Shown: piece by piece, positions 26,655 through 35,925 of the stretch
How positions within the stretch are numbered: position 1 is the stretch's first letter
Layout of the letters: every line of letters starts with the position of its first letter
Assembly: GCA_003242885.1 (NCBI GenBank)
Contig: QKMZ01000001.1
Span: 186,001 to 250,000, forward strand
DNA length: 64,000 nt
Origin: Candidatus Melainabacteria bacterium
Lineage (GTDB): Bacteria > Cyanobacteriota > Vampirovibrionia > Obscuribacterales > Obscuribacteraceae
Reading direction: 5' to 3'
Program-made: the position numbers and the translations under genes
Notes under the pieces: generated by a model
Databases searched by the model: none
What the model saw: only the letters and a program-made list of their open reading frames with translations
What the model was told of the DNA's origin: nothing

Positions 26655-27244
26655 TGAATGTCTCCAGCTTTGTTCCCCGACTCGTTCATTGCGAGGTTTT
26701 CCATTCCGGTTAGAGGAAAAAGGACTGTATCGATAGAGTGGATTACGCCATTGCGGCAAGTGATGTCCGGCTTATTGATCAGTGCGCTCGAAACAGTGAT
26801 CGTTTTGGCACTATTTATGTTCGTCATTAGATAGTCGCCAGTCAGAGTGCGCAGCGCGTCGAATTTGAGGTTCGAACTCATAAGGCGCTTTTGAACAATG
26901 TGATATCTGACGATCTGCTTGAGGCGCGCCTTATTTTGAAATAGCTTTGTAAATGTATCTTTGGAGAGGCTGGCAAACGCGCGGTCGTTCGGCGCAAATA
27001 TTGTGTAGGGTCCGCGCCCTGTCTCCAGTGGATACTGCATGCCTGTTACGCGCAATGCTTCCAAGAACATTCTGAAATTGCCTTCTTGTTGCAGCTTTTG
27101 CACAACGTTGTTAGAAATAACGTGTCGGCGCAGGTGCGGTGGCACCTGGACTGCCAGACCCGCAGACGGAAGCAGGAGCGGCGTCACGGCGCTCAAAGTT
27201 GCAATTATTAAGGCGGAACGGTCGAAGCCCTTTAGAGTTAACAT
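26651..27244 (-). CDS. Secreted fasciclin (FAS1) domain protein
   Basis: A 197-residue protein with an N-terminal signal segment (ALIIATLSAVTPLLLPSAGLA) and one FAS1 domain. H1 and H2 motifs are visible as YTIFAPNDRAFASL and NGVIHSIDTVLFPL, with the central YH of VRYHIVQ. FAS1 domains mediate adhesion and matrix contacts. It starts with ATG behind GGGAGG and is followed by the overlapping small basic gene. Confidence 0.88.
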   Translation of the reverse strand: MLTLKGFDRSALIIATLSAVTPLLLPSAGLAVQVPPHLRRHVISNNVVQKLQQEGNFRMFLEALRVTGMQYPLETGRGPYTIFAPNDRAFASLSKDTFTKLFQNKARLKQIVRYHIVQKRLMSSNLKFDALRTLTGDYLMTNINSAKTITVSSALINKPDITCRNGVIHSIDTVLFPLTGMENLAMNESGNKAGDIQ

Positions 27245-27379
27245 ATTAGCCTCCCATTTGCCGCTTTCGAAGCTTTTGGAGCAATTTCGAGCAGCATTGA
27301 TAAGACAAACCGGCCTTCCATTTGTTCCTGCGAAGCCGTAACCTTCTGTGAAAACCCGAACCTGTGAGCTAAAAGAGAC

Positions 27380-27931
27380 ATGGCAATTGAAACAAAGCGT
27401 CTTATATTGCGCGAATGGAAGGATTCTGATTTGGAACCTTTCGCTGCACTAAATGCCGACCCTGAGGTGATGGAATATTTTCCAAAAACACTTACTGGCG
27501 ATGAAACCGCTGCGATGATCGAGCGGACAAAGGCTCGGTACGCGGAAGACGGTTTCTGCCTGTGGGCAGCAGAGGAAAAGGAAACAGGCGATTTCATTGG
27601 TTTTATCGGTTTGGCTAGACCGAATTTTGAAGCGAAGTTTACTCCGTGTGTTGAGATTGGTTGGCGACTTGCGCGCCGGTTTTGGGGCAAGGGTTATGCA
27701 CCGGAAGGAGCACTGGCGGTGCTTCGGGACGGTTTTGAGAACCATGGTTTGGATGAGATTGTTTCTTTTACTGCAGAAATCAATTCAAAATCAATTCGCG
27801 TGATGGAAAAGATATCTATGTGGCGCGACCAAGAAAACGACTTCATGCATCCGAACGTAGCTGATGGACATCGCCTGAAGCCGCACGTTCTGTACAGAAT
27901 GACGCGTCAGGATTGGCAGCGAATCAAGTAG
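27380..27931 (+). CDS. GNAT N-acetyltransferase, RimJ/RimL type
   Basis: A 183-residue single-domain acetyltransferase. It has ETKRLILREWKDSDLEPF at the N-terminus, EIGWRLARRFWGKGYAPEGA as the acetyl-CoA binding motif, and NSKSIRVMEKISM. These are typical of the RimJ/RimL and ribosomal-protein-serine acetyltransferase group, but the substrate cannot be told. It ends at the palindromic repeats separating it from a convergent gene. Confidence 0.87.
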   Translation: MAIETKRLILREWKDSDLEPFAALNADPEVMEYFPKTLTGDETAAMIERTKARYAEDGFCLWAAEEKETGDFIGFIGLARPNFEAKFTPCVEIGWRLARRFWGKGYAPEGALAVLRDGFENHGLDEIVSFTAEINSKSIRVMEKISMWRDQENDFMHPNVADGHRLKPHVLYRMTRQDWQRIK

Positions 27932-27974
27932 GGCAAGCGCATGCGCTTGCCTGTCAGAGAGCCGCATGCGGCTC
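27931..27974. repeat. Pair of GCATGC-centred palindromes (REP-like)
   Basis: A perfect 20-base palindrome at 27932-27951 (GGCAAGCGC-AT-GCGCTTGCC) and a perfect 16-base palindrome at 27959-27974 (GAGCCGC-AT-GCGGCTC), 7 bases apart. Both centre on GCATGC. They fill the gap between two convergent genes and may act as bidirectional terminators or belong to a dispersed palindrome family (see 41701, 41896). Confidence 0.7.
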
Positions 27975-27976
27975 CC

Positions 27977-28978
27977 CTATGGTTCTGATGGCTTTCTAAA
28001 TACGACGCCCATATTGGATGTTTGACCGGTTGTGGCCTTAATCGCCAGGTCGGTAGCGGCGAAGAAGCCATTCCTTATAAAGTTGCCGAGGTTTGTCTTT
28101 GCCCAGTCGATGGGTGGGAAAAGGGCGTCGGCAAAGGGATTGAGAATGGGATTTGCTTTCAGCATCGAGTGCATTGTCCAAACCCAAAAGATTGCGTTAG
28201 GTTGAAACTCTAAGTGCACGAGCTCGAAGTTTGTCAGGCGTGCAAGTTCTTTCACTGATTTTGGATCGTAAAAGAACCAGTGACGCGGGAAGTGATAAGC
28301 GCCCCAGTGCTTGTTTTTGAATATTTTTGCGTCGAGTGATTCGATGTTGGGAGTCCAAAACCAAAAAATTCCTCCTGGTTTTAAAATCCGACGGACCTTT
28401 TCTGCGAAACCTTTTGGGTCTGGAACGTGCTCGATTACATGACTAGCCCAAACAAAATCAAAGTAATTTTCCGGCAACTCAATATCTTCGAATCTTCCAG
28501 CGTAAGCCTTATGTCCCGCGGCATTCGCTTTCTCGACTGCTTTCTCGTTCATGTCCACGCCGTAAGTCTCTACCTGGCGAGTGCGGACCTTTTTGAACCA
28601 GTTGAGAATATGTCCATCGGCGCAACCGATATCTAGAATGCGCACCGGGTCTGGTGCAGCAACGAAGGTTAGGCAACCTTCCAAACCTTTGAGAATTTGC
28701 TGATAACGAAACTTGTAATACAAGTTTTGGCGCTGGTCTTCGTCGTAGCCTTCTTCCAGGCTATATGCATAATAGTTGGGTGGGTAAATGGTCGAAAGTT
28801 CGCAGACATCTGGTCTAGGATTTAGGTAAACAAGCCCGCAATCACGACAACGGACAACGTTGAAAACGTCATCGGTTGTGTTCGTGTATTCATGTTCGGT
28901 ACCGGTCGTAACCAGGTCGGCATCGGTAGAGCCGCAGTTATTGCAGCTAGTTTCAACCTTCTTGATGCCCGACTTCAT
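27977..28978 (-). CDS. SAM-dependent methyltransferase with N-terminal zinc ribbon
   Basis: A 333-residue protein. Two CxxC pairs (CNNC and CRDC, about residues 11-46) form a probable zinc ribbon, ending LVYLNPRPD. A class I methyltransferase domain follows with RILDIGCADGHILNWF, a YGVDMNEKAVEKA acidic strand, and LKPGGIFWFWTPN. This two-part plan is frequent in enzymes acting on sugars or lipids near surface polysaccharide genes, but no such genes are adjacent. Substrate unknown. Confidence 0.85.
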   Translation of the reverse strand: MKSGIKKVETSCNNCGSTDADLVTTGTEHEYTNTTDDVFNVVRCRDCGLVYLNPRPDVCELSTIYPPNYYAYSLEEGYDEDQRQNLYYKFRYQQILKGLEGCLTFVAAPDPVRILDIGCADGHILNWFKKVRTRQVETYGVDMNEKAVEKANAAGHKAYAGRFEDIELPENYFDFVWASHVIEHVPDPKGFAEKVRRILKPGGIFWFWTPNIESLDAKIFKNKHWGAYHFPRHWFFYDPKSVKELARLTNFELVHLEFQPNAIFWVWTMHSMLKANPILNPFADALFPPIDWAKTNLGNFIRNGFFAATDLAIKATTGQTSNMGVVFRKPSEP

Positions 28979-29002
28979 TGTCTGCCTTCGCTAACCGAGT
29001 GA

Positions 29003-30451
29003 CTATGTTTTTTCCCAAGTGGGACCTTCGGCAGTATCCATTACGCTGATGCCAGCTTTCGCGAGTTCGTTGCGGATTAAGTCAGAAGTCTTGAAGTCCT
29101 TGTTCGCGCGCGCATCTTGGCGCAGTTGTAAAAGCAAAGCGAGAACTTGCTCGGTAGAATTTCGGTCTACAACTTTTCTGGTATCAGCAAGAGTAAACCC
29201 TAGAATACCTGAATAGTCCTTCAATGCTTTCGCCCAGAGTTGTCTCTGTGCTGTGTCTTTTGATGCGGCGATTTTGTCGGCGAGCCCGAAAAGATGGGAT
29301 ACGGCAACGGCTGTATTGAAATCGTTGTCCATAGCTGCGACGAATTCTTTGTGGAATTCTGTGATTGTCTCGTCGTTTTTATAAGCTTCTGCTGCTTTTT
29401 GGTCAAAGCGGTAATGCTTAGACGGATAAAAGCCACTGCCGTTTTCTTCCGCATCTGCCAACAAGGCTGCTCGTACAAGTCGCATCAATGCCTGTTTTGC
29501 TGCATTCATTGCCTCAGGACTGAAGTCAATCGGGTTGCGATAGTGCGTTTGCAAGATGAACAAGCGAAGAGTATCTGCCGAATATTCTCTGAGCAGATCG
29601 CCGATTGTTTTGAAGTTGCCCAATGACTTGGACATCTTTTCTTCGCTGACGTTGACGAAGCTGTTGTGCATCCAGTATTTGGCAAGCGGCTTGTCGTGCA
29701 GCGATTCGGACTGCGCCTTTTCATTTTCATGGTGAGGGAAGACGAGATCTTCTCCTCCGCCATGGATATCGATGGTTTCGCCGAGCACAGATTTGATCAT
29801 CGAGGAGCACTCGAGGTGCCAACCGGGACGTCCAAATCCCCAGGGACTTGTCCAACCAGTCTCAGTTTCTGGTGCGCTTTTCCAGAGAGCAAAATCAACG
29901 GGGTTGCGTTTCACGTCCTTCAATTCATCTTGCGAGCGGACTTGATCGCGCGCACCAGATTTTAGATCTTCGATGTTTTTCTTTCCGAGTTTGCCGTAAT
30001 CCGGGCATGCACCGACATCAAAGTAGACATCACCGCCAGACTCATACGCTTTGCCTTTTTTGACAAGATCCGCCGCCATGCCGATCATCTGTTGAAGGTA
30101 CTCGGTGGCTCGCGGCTCTATGTCCGGTGGAGCAACGTTGAGCGCATACATATCTTGCCAAAATTCGTACAGGAAATGGCGCGCCAATTGGTCAGGACGA
30201 ATGTTCAATTCTTTCGCCCGGTTGATGATTTTGTCGTCGATGTCCGTGATGTTGCGAACGAAGGTGACTTTGTAACCAGCAAAACGCAAGTATCGCTGAA
30301 TCACATCCCAAACGATCGCCATGCGCGCATGCCCCAGGTGGCTGGAGTCATAGACGGTTGGACCGCAAGCATAGAGCTTGACCTTGCCCGCTTCTATGGG
30401 CACAAACTCTTCTTTCTTTCCTGTCAGCGTATTGAATATTTGGATGGACAT
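29003..30451 (-). CDS. cysS: Cysteinyl-tRNA synthetase
   Basis: Charges tRNA-Cys in the cytoplasm. At 482 residues it has a normal length. The zinc and HIGH region is YACGPTVYDSSHLGHARM (HLGH), further zinc ligands occur in LECSSM and FPHHENEKAQSE, and the KMSKS loop reads KMSKSLGNF. It lies 57 bases downstream of gltX on the same strand, so the two synthetases probably share a transcript. Confidence 0.97.
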   Translation of the reverse strand: MSIQIFNTLTGKKEEFVPIEAGKVKLYACGPTVYDSSHLGHARMAIVWDVIQRYLRFAGYKVTFVRNITDIDDKIINRAKELNIRPDQLARHFLYEFWQDMYALNVAPPDIEPRATEYLQQMIGMAADLVKKGKAYESGGDVYFDVGACPDYGKLGKKNIEDLKSGARDQVRSQDELKDVKRNPVDFALWKSAPETETGWTSPWGFGRPGWHLECSSMIKSVLGETIDIHGGGEDLVFPHHENEKAQSESLHDKPLAKYWMHNSFVNVSEEKMSKSLGNFKTIGDLLREYSADTLRLFILQTHYRNPIDFSPEAMNAAKQALMRLVRAALLADAEENGSGFYPSKHYRFDQKAAEAYKNDETITEFHKEFVAAMDNDFNTAVAVSHLFGLADKIAASKDTAQRQLWAKALKDYSGILGFTLADTRKVVDRNSTEQVLALLLQLRQDARANKDFKTSDLIRNELAKAGISVMDTAEGPTWEKT

Positions 30452-30508
30452 AATGATTCTCTCTTAGTCAAAGTGCGTCAAGACTGCGTGCGTTTACTTA
30501 ACACGCTG

Positions 30509-31966
30509 CTATGCGCAGAGACAGAGAATGTCTTCCAGTCTGGATTTTACGCGCTCGGGTCCGAGAATAGAAATGATTGCGCCCAAATCCGGACCTTGCA
30601 CCTTGCCCGAGAGGGCTGCGCGCAGTGGCCAATACAGGTCTTTTCCTTTCAATCCCAATTCGACTCCAAGCTTGTCTACAACAGCCTTGCAGCCGGCATG
30701 GTCGCCAAATGGAAAATCGCCTAGATGTTTTAGCGTCGCTTCCAGCACCTTCTTGGCAGAGTCTTTCGACAGCGCTTTTTCTTTGAGTTCGTCAGTGATC
30801 TGGAGCTTCTTGGCGAAGTAAAACTCGGTCGCCCCCATGATTTCCGAAAGCATGGTGAGACCGTCACGCACGCTGCCTACAATTTGCTCTAATTCTGAAC
30901 TTGAATAGGTTTGTGTCTCAACCAAAGTCAAATACGGCTTGGCACGCTCTGTTATCAGTTCGATCGGCAGTGAGCGAATGTAGTGCGCGTTGTACCAGTT
31001 CAATTTTTGAACATCGAAAACAGCAGGGCTCTTGCTGATTTTGTACAAGTCGAACATCTCGCATGCTTCCGGCAGGCTGAAGAATTCTTTACCGTCCGGC
31101 AAAGTCCAACTCATCGCGGCAAGGTAATTAACCATCGCTTCAGGCATGTAACCATCGACGCGATATTTATTGATATGCACTGCTTCACCGTGTTTTCGCT
31201 TTGACAGCTTGGCGCGGTCGAGGTCAAAAATCAGAGGTGCGTGCGCAAATTCCGGCACTTGGTGATTGAGTGCCTCGTAAAGCAAAATCTGCTTTGCGGT
31301 ATTCATGATGTGGTCTTCACCACGGATGACGTGTGTCATTTTCATGTCGATATCATCTACAACTACTGCAAAGTTGTAGATGGCGACGCCGTTCGATTTG
31401 ACGATAACCATATCGCCGCCCAAAACAGAAGCTTCGATGGCGATCTCGCCTTTGATATTGTCGTGCCACGAAATAACGCGCGGCTCTTCAATTTTGAAAC
31501 GGATTGACGGAATGCGGCCCTCAGCCACATATTTTTCTACCTGGTCTTTCGACAGATTACGGTGACTGTTGTCGTAGCGATGAGCAATATCAGTGTCTTT
31601 CTGTGCTTCTTTCATCGCCGCCAATTCTTCAGGCGTTTCATATGAAAAGTAGGCGTGCCCTCTGTTGATTAGCTTGTTTGCTACTTCGGTGTAATGGTCA
31701 ATTTTCTGGGTTTGCTTGTATGGCGCAAATGGACCGCCGATATCCGGACCTTCATCCCAGTTGAGACCCAGCCACTTCAGCCCATCGATGATGTCCTGCG
31801 TGTAATTCTCTTGCGACCTGACTTCATCGGTGTCTTCAAGACGGAAAACGAATGTGCCCTTGTTGCGGCGGGCGTACAAGTAGTTGTAGAGCGCCGTTCT
31901 GGCGGTGCCCAAATGCAGGTGCCCGGTTGGACTGGGCGCTATTCGAACTCTGACAGCTGGGGGCAC
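30509..31966 (-). CDS. gltX: Glutamyl-tRNA synthetase
   Basis: Charges tRNA-Glu, serving protein synthesis and, through HemA, heme synthesis. It is 485 residues long. The HIGH motif reads APSPTGHLHLGTARTAL and the KMSKS equivalent is KLSKRKHGEA. The anticodon-binding C-terminal part is complete. Upstream gene of the gltX-cysS pair. Confidence 0.97.
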   Translation of the reverse strand: MPPAVRVRIAPSPTGHLHLGTARTALYNYLYARRNKGTFVFRLEDTDEVRSQENYTQDIIDGLKWLGLNWDEGPDIGGPFAPYKQTQKIDHYTEVANKLINRGHAYFSYETPEELAAMKEAQKDTDIAHRYDNSHRNLSKDQVEKYVAEGRIPSIRFKIEEPRVISWHDNIKGEIAIEASVLGGDMVIVKSNGVAIYNFAVVVDDIDMKMTHVIRGEDHIMNTAKQILLYEALNHQVPEFAHAPLIFDLDRAKLSKRKHGEAVHINKYRVDGYMPEAMVNYLAAMSWTLPDGKEFFSLPEACEMFDLYKISKSPAVFDVQKLNWYNAHYIRSLPIELITERAKPYLTLVETQTYSSSELEQIVGSVRDGLTMLSEIMGATEFYFAKKLQITDELKEKALSKDSAKKVLEATLKHLGDFPFGDHAGCKAVVDKLGVELGLKGKDLYWPLRAALSGKVQGPDLGAIISILGPERVKSRLEDILCLCA

Positions 31967-32417
31967 GATGACTATCCTTTTGACTTTTAAACCGACTGAC
32001 GCCTTGTTATACCGCCGTGCGGCAGTGAGTCTGATATTTTACCAAAAATCGGCTAAAAACCCCATAGGGCTTGGCACTTGAGCGATTGAGAAAGACGGGT
32101 TTTCGAGGATAAACCGGTGTTAGAGCCAATTCCGGCCTGTTACAAAAACGCAAAGTGCCCCTCGAAAGAAGCACCTCATGACAGTCTTGTTGGCTGACTG
32201 GGGCAGCAAGATTAAATGCTCCCACGCCCTGGCGCGCCGGTGCCAGTTGCGAGCCCCGGGGCTGGGTATATGGCATCGGGCGTGGTGAAAGCAAACTGTC
32301 CGTCTGAATGCGCTAAATTAGGACAGGAATGCGGGTACAGAGACTAAGCGTAGTGCCGCAAACATATAACTGATAAAGATTCCGGACTGACCTCAGTTGA
32401 GAAGCAAGAGTAAGTAG
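31967..32417. other. Intergenic region between gltX and the response regulator
   Basis: A 451-base divergent gap without a convincing gene. A TAAAAT -10-like element for gltX lies near 32036 on the minus strand. The right half contains the GC-rich fold listed next. Confidence 0.45.
32222..32285. other. GC-rich multi-stem fold, candidate structured RNA
   Basis: An 8-bp outer helix CCACGCCC (32222-32229) with GGGCGTGG (32278-32285) encloses a TGGC/GCCA hairpin (32230-32245) and an AGCC/GGCT hairpin (32252-32263). It is much more GC-rich than its surroundings. Neither strand matches a riboswitch or RNA family I can name. It could be a leader of the response regulator (plus) or part of an RNA on the minus strand. 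Confidence 0.35.
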
Positions 32418-33086
32418 ATGGCAAAAATCTGTGTGGTAGAAGACAACGCTGACCTGGCCAACATGGTCAAGACTTTTCTTTTGTTTGAGCATCATACGGT
32501 TGAAACTATCGGTAACGGAGGCCAGGCGCACGATCACCTTAGAACGTTCGAATACGACCTAATCATTTTGGACTGGGAGTTGCCGGAGGTTTCAGGCATC
32601 GAAATTTTGAAACAGTATCGTGCCCGCGGCGGGCAGTCGCCAATTTTGATGCTGACGGGTAAGGATGAAGTCGAAGATAAAGAAGCCGGGCTCGATGGCG
32701 GCGCCGATGACTACCTGACCAAACCTTTCCATATGAAAGAGTTGGGCGCGCGTGTTCGGTCGTTGCTAAGGCGCCCGGCCGCTGTCAAGGAAACGGTCTT
32801 GAAGGCGAAAAATCTGACTCTGGATCCAACAAAATACAGAGTCCACAAAGATGGTGAAGTCATAACACTGGTACCGAAAGAATTTCAGTTGTTGGAATTT
32901 TTGATGCGCCATCCAAATCAAGTTTTCACTCCGGAGGCACTGTTGAATCGCGTCTGGCCTTCAGAGTCAGAATCGACTACCGAAGCGCTTCGAACAACAA
33001 TGAAGCGATTGCGCAAAAAAGTCGATGACGAAGGTGCGATTTTGAAAACTGTTCATGGCGTCGGATATATTTTAGAACTTGAGTAA
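32418..33086 (+). CDS. OmpR/PhoB-family response regulator
   Basis: A 222-residue two-domain regulator. The receiver has acidic VVEDN, phospho-acceptor D52 (LIILDWELPE), and the conserved lysine in LTKPFH. The C-terminal winged helix has the OmpR pattern (LVPKEFQLLEFLMRHPNQVFT, TTMKRLRKK, VHGVGYILE). The stop overlaps the start of the sensor kinase gene by 8 bases. Target genes are unknown. Confidence 0.95.
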   Translation: MAKICVVEDNADLANMVKTFLLFEHHTVETIGNGGQAHDHLRTFEYDLIILDWELPEVSGIEILKQYRARGGQSPILMLTGKDEVEDKEAGLDGGADDYLTKPFHMKELGARVRSLLRRPAAVKETVLKAKNLTLDPTKYRVHKDGEVITLVPKEFQLLEFLMRHPNQVFTPEALLNRVWPSESESTTEALRTTMKRLRKKVDDEGAILKTVHGVGYILELE

Positions 33087-34992
33087 TGAAACAGGACTGA
33101 GCGGATTCAAACTGAGCCACCAGGGGTGGTTGCTGATGCTCTTCTTTGTTGTTGTGGAACTCAGTCTGGTAGGCGCTGAAGGTTATCTTGTATTGCAGGC
33201 TGAAAAAGAAGCAAAACGAGCCGAGCACGTCAAGGAAATCATTGCAAAGACAAATCATCTTGTGCAGGTTTGCTATGACACCGGCACATCCGTTATGGAA
33301 TACGCAAAATCGAAGGATGAAACTCAGGCAGCCAGGTACAAGCAAAACCGTGATGAAACCAAGGAAATACTGGCTTGGCTTAAGGAAGCATTGAAAGATG
33401 ACCCGGAGAATCTGGCTATCTTGAATCGTGTCGACGCCAACTTGCAAATTGGCATGACCACAATGGATAAAATCAAGCAAGCGGTCGATACGCAACCCTT
33501 ACTAGTGGCCGTTCGCTACGGATTTAAAGAAAAGAATAAATTGCAGCCGACCTTTGATGCGCTAGTCAGAGACTTGCTTTCGCTGGTCAGGGCGCAGCGC
33601 CGAATTGAAGAGGAAAGCCCTGCCGCTCAGCGCAATCAGCGAGAATCACAAAAGGCAATACTGCTTGCCGGCTTAGTACTGAATGTGGTGCTGGCGTTCG
33701 CGGGGGCCGGGTGGTTTACTCGCAAGCTTACATCTCGGCTTGATGTTCTTGTTGAGAATGCGAAGCGCATGAAGCGTGGAGAAGAGCTAAATACGCCGTT
33801 GCACGGAAGTGACGAGATTGCAGCTCTTGATTCCACCTTTCACGAAATGGCCTATACCCTCAGATTGAAGGAGCAGCTTCTCAAAGATAGCGAGGCGCGC
33901 GTTCGAGCGATTATTGAGAAAGTACCTGTCGGTCTTGTCGTTTTTAGTGAGGAAGGCACAATTGAATTCGTCAATCCGACGCTGGCTGCGATGTTTAGAG
34001 AAGAGCCGGAGGACCTTGTGGGCAGAGCGCTATCCTCGCTAATGTCTCGCTCTCAAACCACAAGCGACAGTGAATTTTCCGCGCAGTTGAATGAGAAAGC
34101 GATGGAAAGGATTTTTGAAGTAACGTGCTTGCGAAAAAACATAGGCAAATCGAATGATTCAAGAATTTCGGAAAGTTCAGACGATTCGGTAGGTTCTGAA
34201 AAGTTTCCCGTCGAATTTTCAATGACGGTTTTTGAAACCGAGGACGGTGCCAAAAGACTCGGTATCTTGCTTGATGTCAGCGAGCGTCAAGAAATTCAGC
34301 GCATGAGGCAAGCATTTGTCTCGATGGTGAGCCACGAGTTGCGGACGCCACTGACGGCGGTGTCAGGGTTCATTTCGCTGTTGGAAATGGGTGCATTTGG
34401 CGAAGTTTCCAAAGAAGCAACCGAGCAAGCCGGACGCGCCGAGGCCAATGTCGCCAGGTTGATTAAATTGATTACGGACCTTCTTGATCTGGAAAAAATG
34501 GATTCCGGGACGCTAAATGTTTCGAAAGCTAAATGCAAATTGCGGAAAATTTTGGAGTCCACAGACGAGGCTTCGCGTTCATTTGCTGAAAGCAAAGGCA
34601 TCAAACTTGAGATAGAGAGTGTCCACGGAAACGAGAATGCCGAACTCTACGCGGATGCCGACAGAATAGTGCAGGTGCTTGTAAACCTCATCTCCAATGC
34701 TGTGAAGTTCTCTCCACCCGAAGGGACTGTTCGCGTCGCACATAGTTTGGACGATGAATTTCTGGAGATGCGCGTTACTGACCAGGGGCGAGGCGTGCCT
34801 GCCAAGTATAAAGAGGTAATCTTCGAGCGGTTTCAGCAGGTCGATGTTTCCGATGCCAAACAAAAAGGTGGCACCGGGCTTGGACTTGCGATCTGCAAAA
34901 CCATAGTGGAAATGCACGAAGGAACTATCTCTGTTGATAGTGAAGATGGCAAAGGCAGCACTTTCTGGTTTCGCATCAAACGAAAGAAGTAA
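33079..34992 (+). CDS. Membrane sensor histidine kinase with HAMP and PAS
   Basis: A 637-residue kinase pairing with the overlapping response regulator. Two membrane helices (about 16-37 and 193-213) bracket a helical extracytoplasmic domain of about 150 residues, CHASE3-like in its position and helical character. Then follow HAMP (about 214-265), PAS (about 275-400, with VPVGLVVFSEEGTIEFVN), HisKA with H419 (SMVSHELRTPLT), and a HATPase domain (NLISNAVKFS, VTDQGRGVP, GGTGLGLAICK). The TTG start at 33079 is the only sensible one, as the next in-frame ATG lies inside the first helix. Stimulus unknown. Confidence 0.94.
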   Translation: MSNETGLSGFKLSHQGWLLMLFFVVVELSLVGAEGYLVLQAEKEAKRAEHVKEIIAKTNHLVQVCYDTGTSVMEYAKSKDETQAARYKQNRDETKEILAWLKEALKDDPENLAILNRVDANLQIGMTTMDKIKQAVDTQPLLVAVRYGFKEKNKLQPTFDALVRDLLSLVRAQRRIEEESPAAQRNQRESQKAILLAGLVLNVVLAFAGAGWFTRKLTSRLDVLVENAKRMKRGEELNTPLHGSDEIAALDSTFHEMAYTLRLKEQLLKDSEARVRAIIEKVPVGLVVFSEEGTIEFVNPTLAAMFREEPEDLVGRALSSLMSRSQTTSDSEFSAQLNEKAMERIFEVTCLRKNIGKSNDSRISESSDDSVGSEKFPVEFSMTVFETEDGAKRLGILLDVSERQEIQRMRQAFVSMVSHELRTPLTAVSGFISLLEMGAFGEVSKEATEQAGRAEANVARLIKLITDLLDLEKMDSGTLNVSKAKCKLRKILESTDEASRSFAESKGIKLEIESVHGNENAELYADADRIVQVLVNLISNAVKFSPPEGTVRVAHSLDDEFLEMRVTDQGRGVPAKYKEVIFERFQQVDVSDAKQKGGTGLGLAICKTIVEMHEGTISVDSEDGKGSTFWFRIKRKK

Positions 34993-35024
34993 CCATTGCT
35001 AGTTCGCCACGAATAAGGGGGATG

Positions 35025-35044
35025 CCAGGTATCGCCTGGTTTTA
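35025..35044 (+). terminator. Short terminator hairpin after the sensor kinase
   Basis: CCAGG (35025-35029), a 5-base loop, CCTGG (35035-35039), then TTTT. A short stem, but placed 33 bases after the stop. Confidence 0.5.
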
Positions 35045-35060
35045 GATTCTCAAAACAAAA

Positions 35061-35084
35061 TGGGCGACACAATCGTGTCGCCCA
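35061..35084. terminator. Bidirectional terminator between sensor kinase and RlpA-like genes
   Basis: A perfect 10-bp stem TGGGCGACAC with GTGTCGCCCA and a 4-base loop AATC. A-rich sequence precedes it and T-rich sequence follows, so it can serve both convergent genes. Confidence 0.8.
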
Positions 35085-35109
35085 TCCAAAATTTTTATTG
35101 CTTGTTCGC

Positions 35110-35925
35110 CTAATGCAGCACTACGCAATCAACCATTGCTACGCCTGACGAAATCATATTGAGCTGCTCGGCTGCGCCGCGCGAAAGGTCGATGATTCTG
35201 TCAGCCACGAATGGTCCGCGGTCGTTAACTTGAACGACGCAGGAATTACCGGTTCTGCGGTTGGTAACCAAGAGTTTGGTACCGAACGGAAGACTTCTGT
35301 GGGCTGCGGTCAGTCCATTTTGGTCAAAACGGCTGCCGTCGGCGGCGCGTCTGCCATGAAATCTGCCGCCATACCAGGACGCAGCGCCACTAAAAATGGC
35401 TTTTCCGGCTGCTTTCAATTGTGAGAGGTCTGGCTGCTCATTAGCGACCTTCGGGTATCCGGTCGGCAGTTGGGTAGCACCCAGGGCCTCACGGATAGCA
35501 TTTACGAGCTTCAGGCTGGCTTCCATTGGATTGCCGGAGCAAGCCTTTTGTCCGTCGACCGATTCCGGCACTTCAAACCTAATGGCAACTGCACCGTCGA
35601 CCTTAACTACGGCGAAATCTCCTTCCTTGGCTGGGAGGATTTTTTCGGGGTCGATTTTCTCGTTTTCAAAAATATCTTCAAGTTGCTGCGCGATGTCTTC
35701 CGCTTTGTCGGAAGCGTCACCACGGGCTGTTGTTCCGCGGTACATGAGGAAGTCTTTGCCATTTACTGAAACGGCAGCGCATTCCTGATTGCTTTCTTCC
35801 CACACGTTTGCGTTTACTTCAGGGGCAATTTCCGCAGCCATGCATGAAGCGGCACTAGCTGCGCCGATTCCGATGGCGGCAACTGCACTGACTAGCAAAA
35901 ATTTGGACTTCGAATTCAAACTCAT
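35110..35925 (-). CDS. RlpA-like secreted double-psi beta-barrel protein
   Basis: A 271-residue exported protein. A signal peptide (FLLVSAVAAIGIGAASAASCMA) is followed by an unassigned region of about 140 residues and a C-terminal RlpA domain: ASWYGGRFHGRRAADGSRF, LPFGTKLLVTN, and VQVNDRGPFVADRIIDLSRGAA. RlpA-type proteins cleave denuded peptidoglycan glycan strands; the catalytic D and H positions lie in the segments shown. The SPOR domain often found in RlpA is absent. The ATG at 35925 is preferred over a TTG at 35964 outside the signal peptide. Confidence 0.9.
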   Translation of the reverse strand: MSLNSKSKFLLVSAVAAIGIGAASAASCMAAEIAPEVNANVWEESNQECAAVSVNGKDFLMYRGTTARGDASDKAEDIAQQLEDIFENEKIDPEKILPAKEGDFAVVKVDGAVAIRFEVPESVDGQKACSGNPMEASLKLVNAIREALGATQLPTGYPKVANEQPDLSQLKAAGKAIFSGAASWYGGRFHGRRAADGSRFDQNGLTAAHRSLPFGTKLLVTNRRTGNSCVVQVNDRGPFVADRIIDLSRGAAEQLNMISSGVAMVDCVVLH

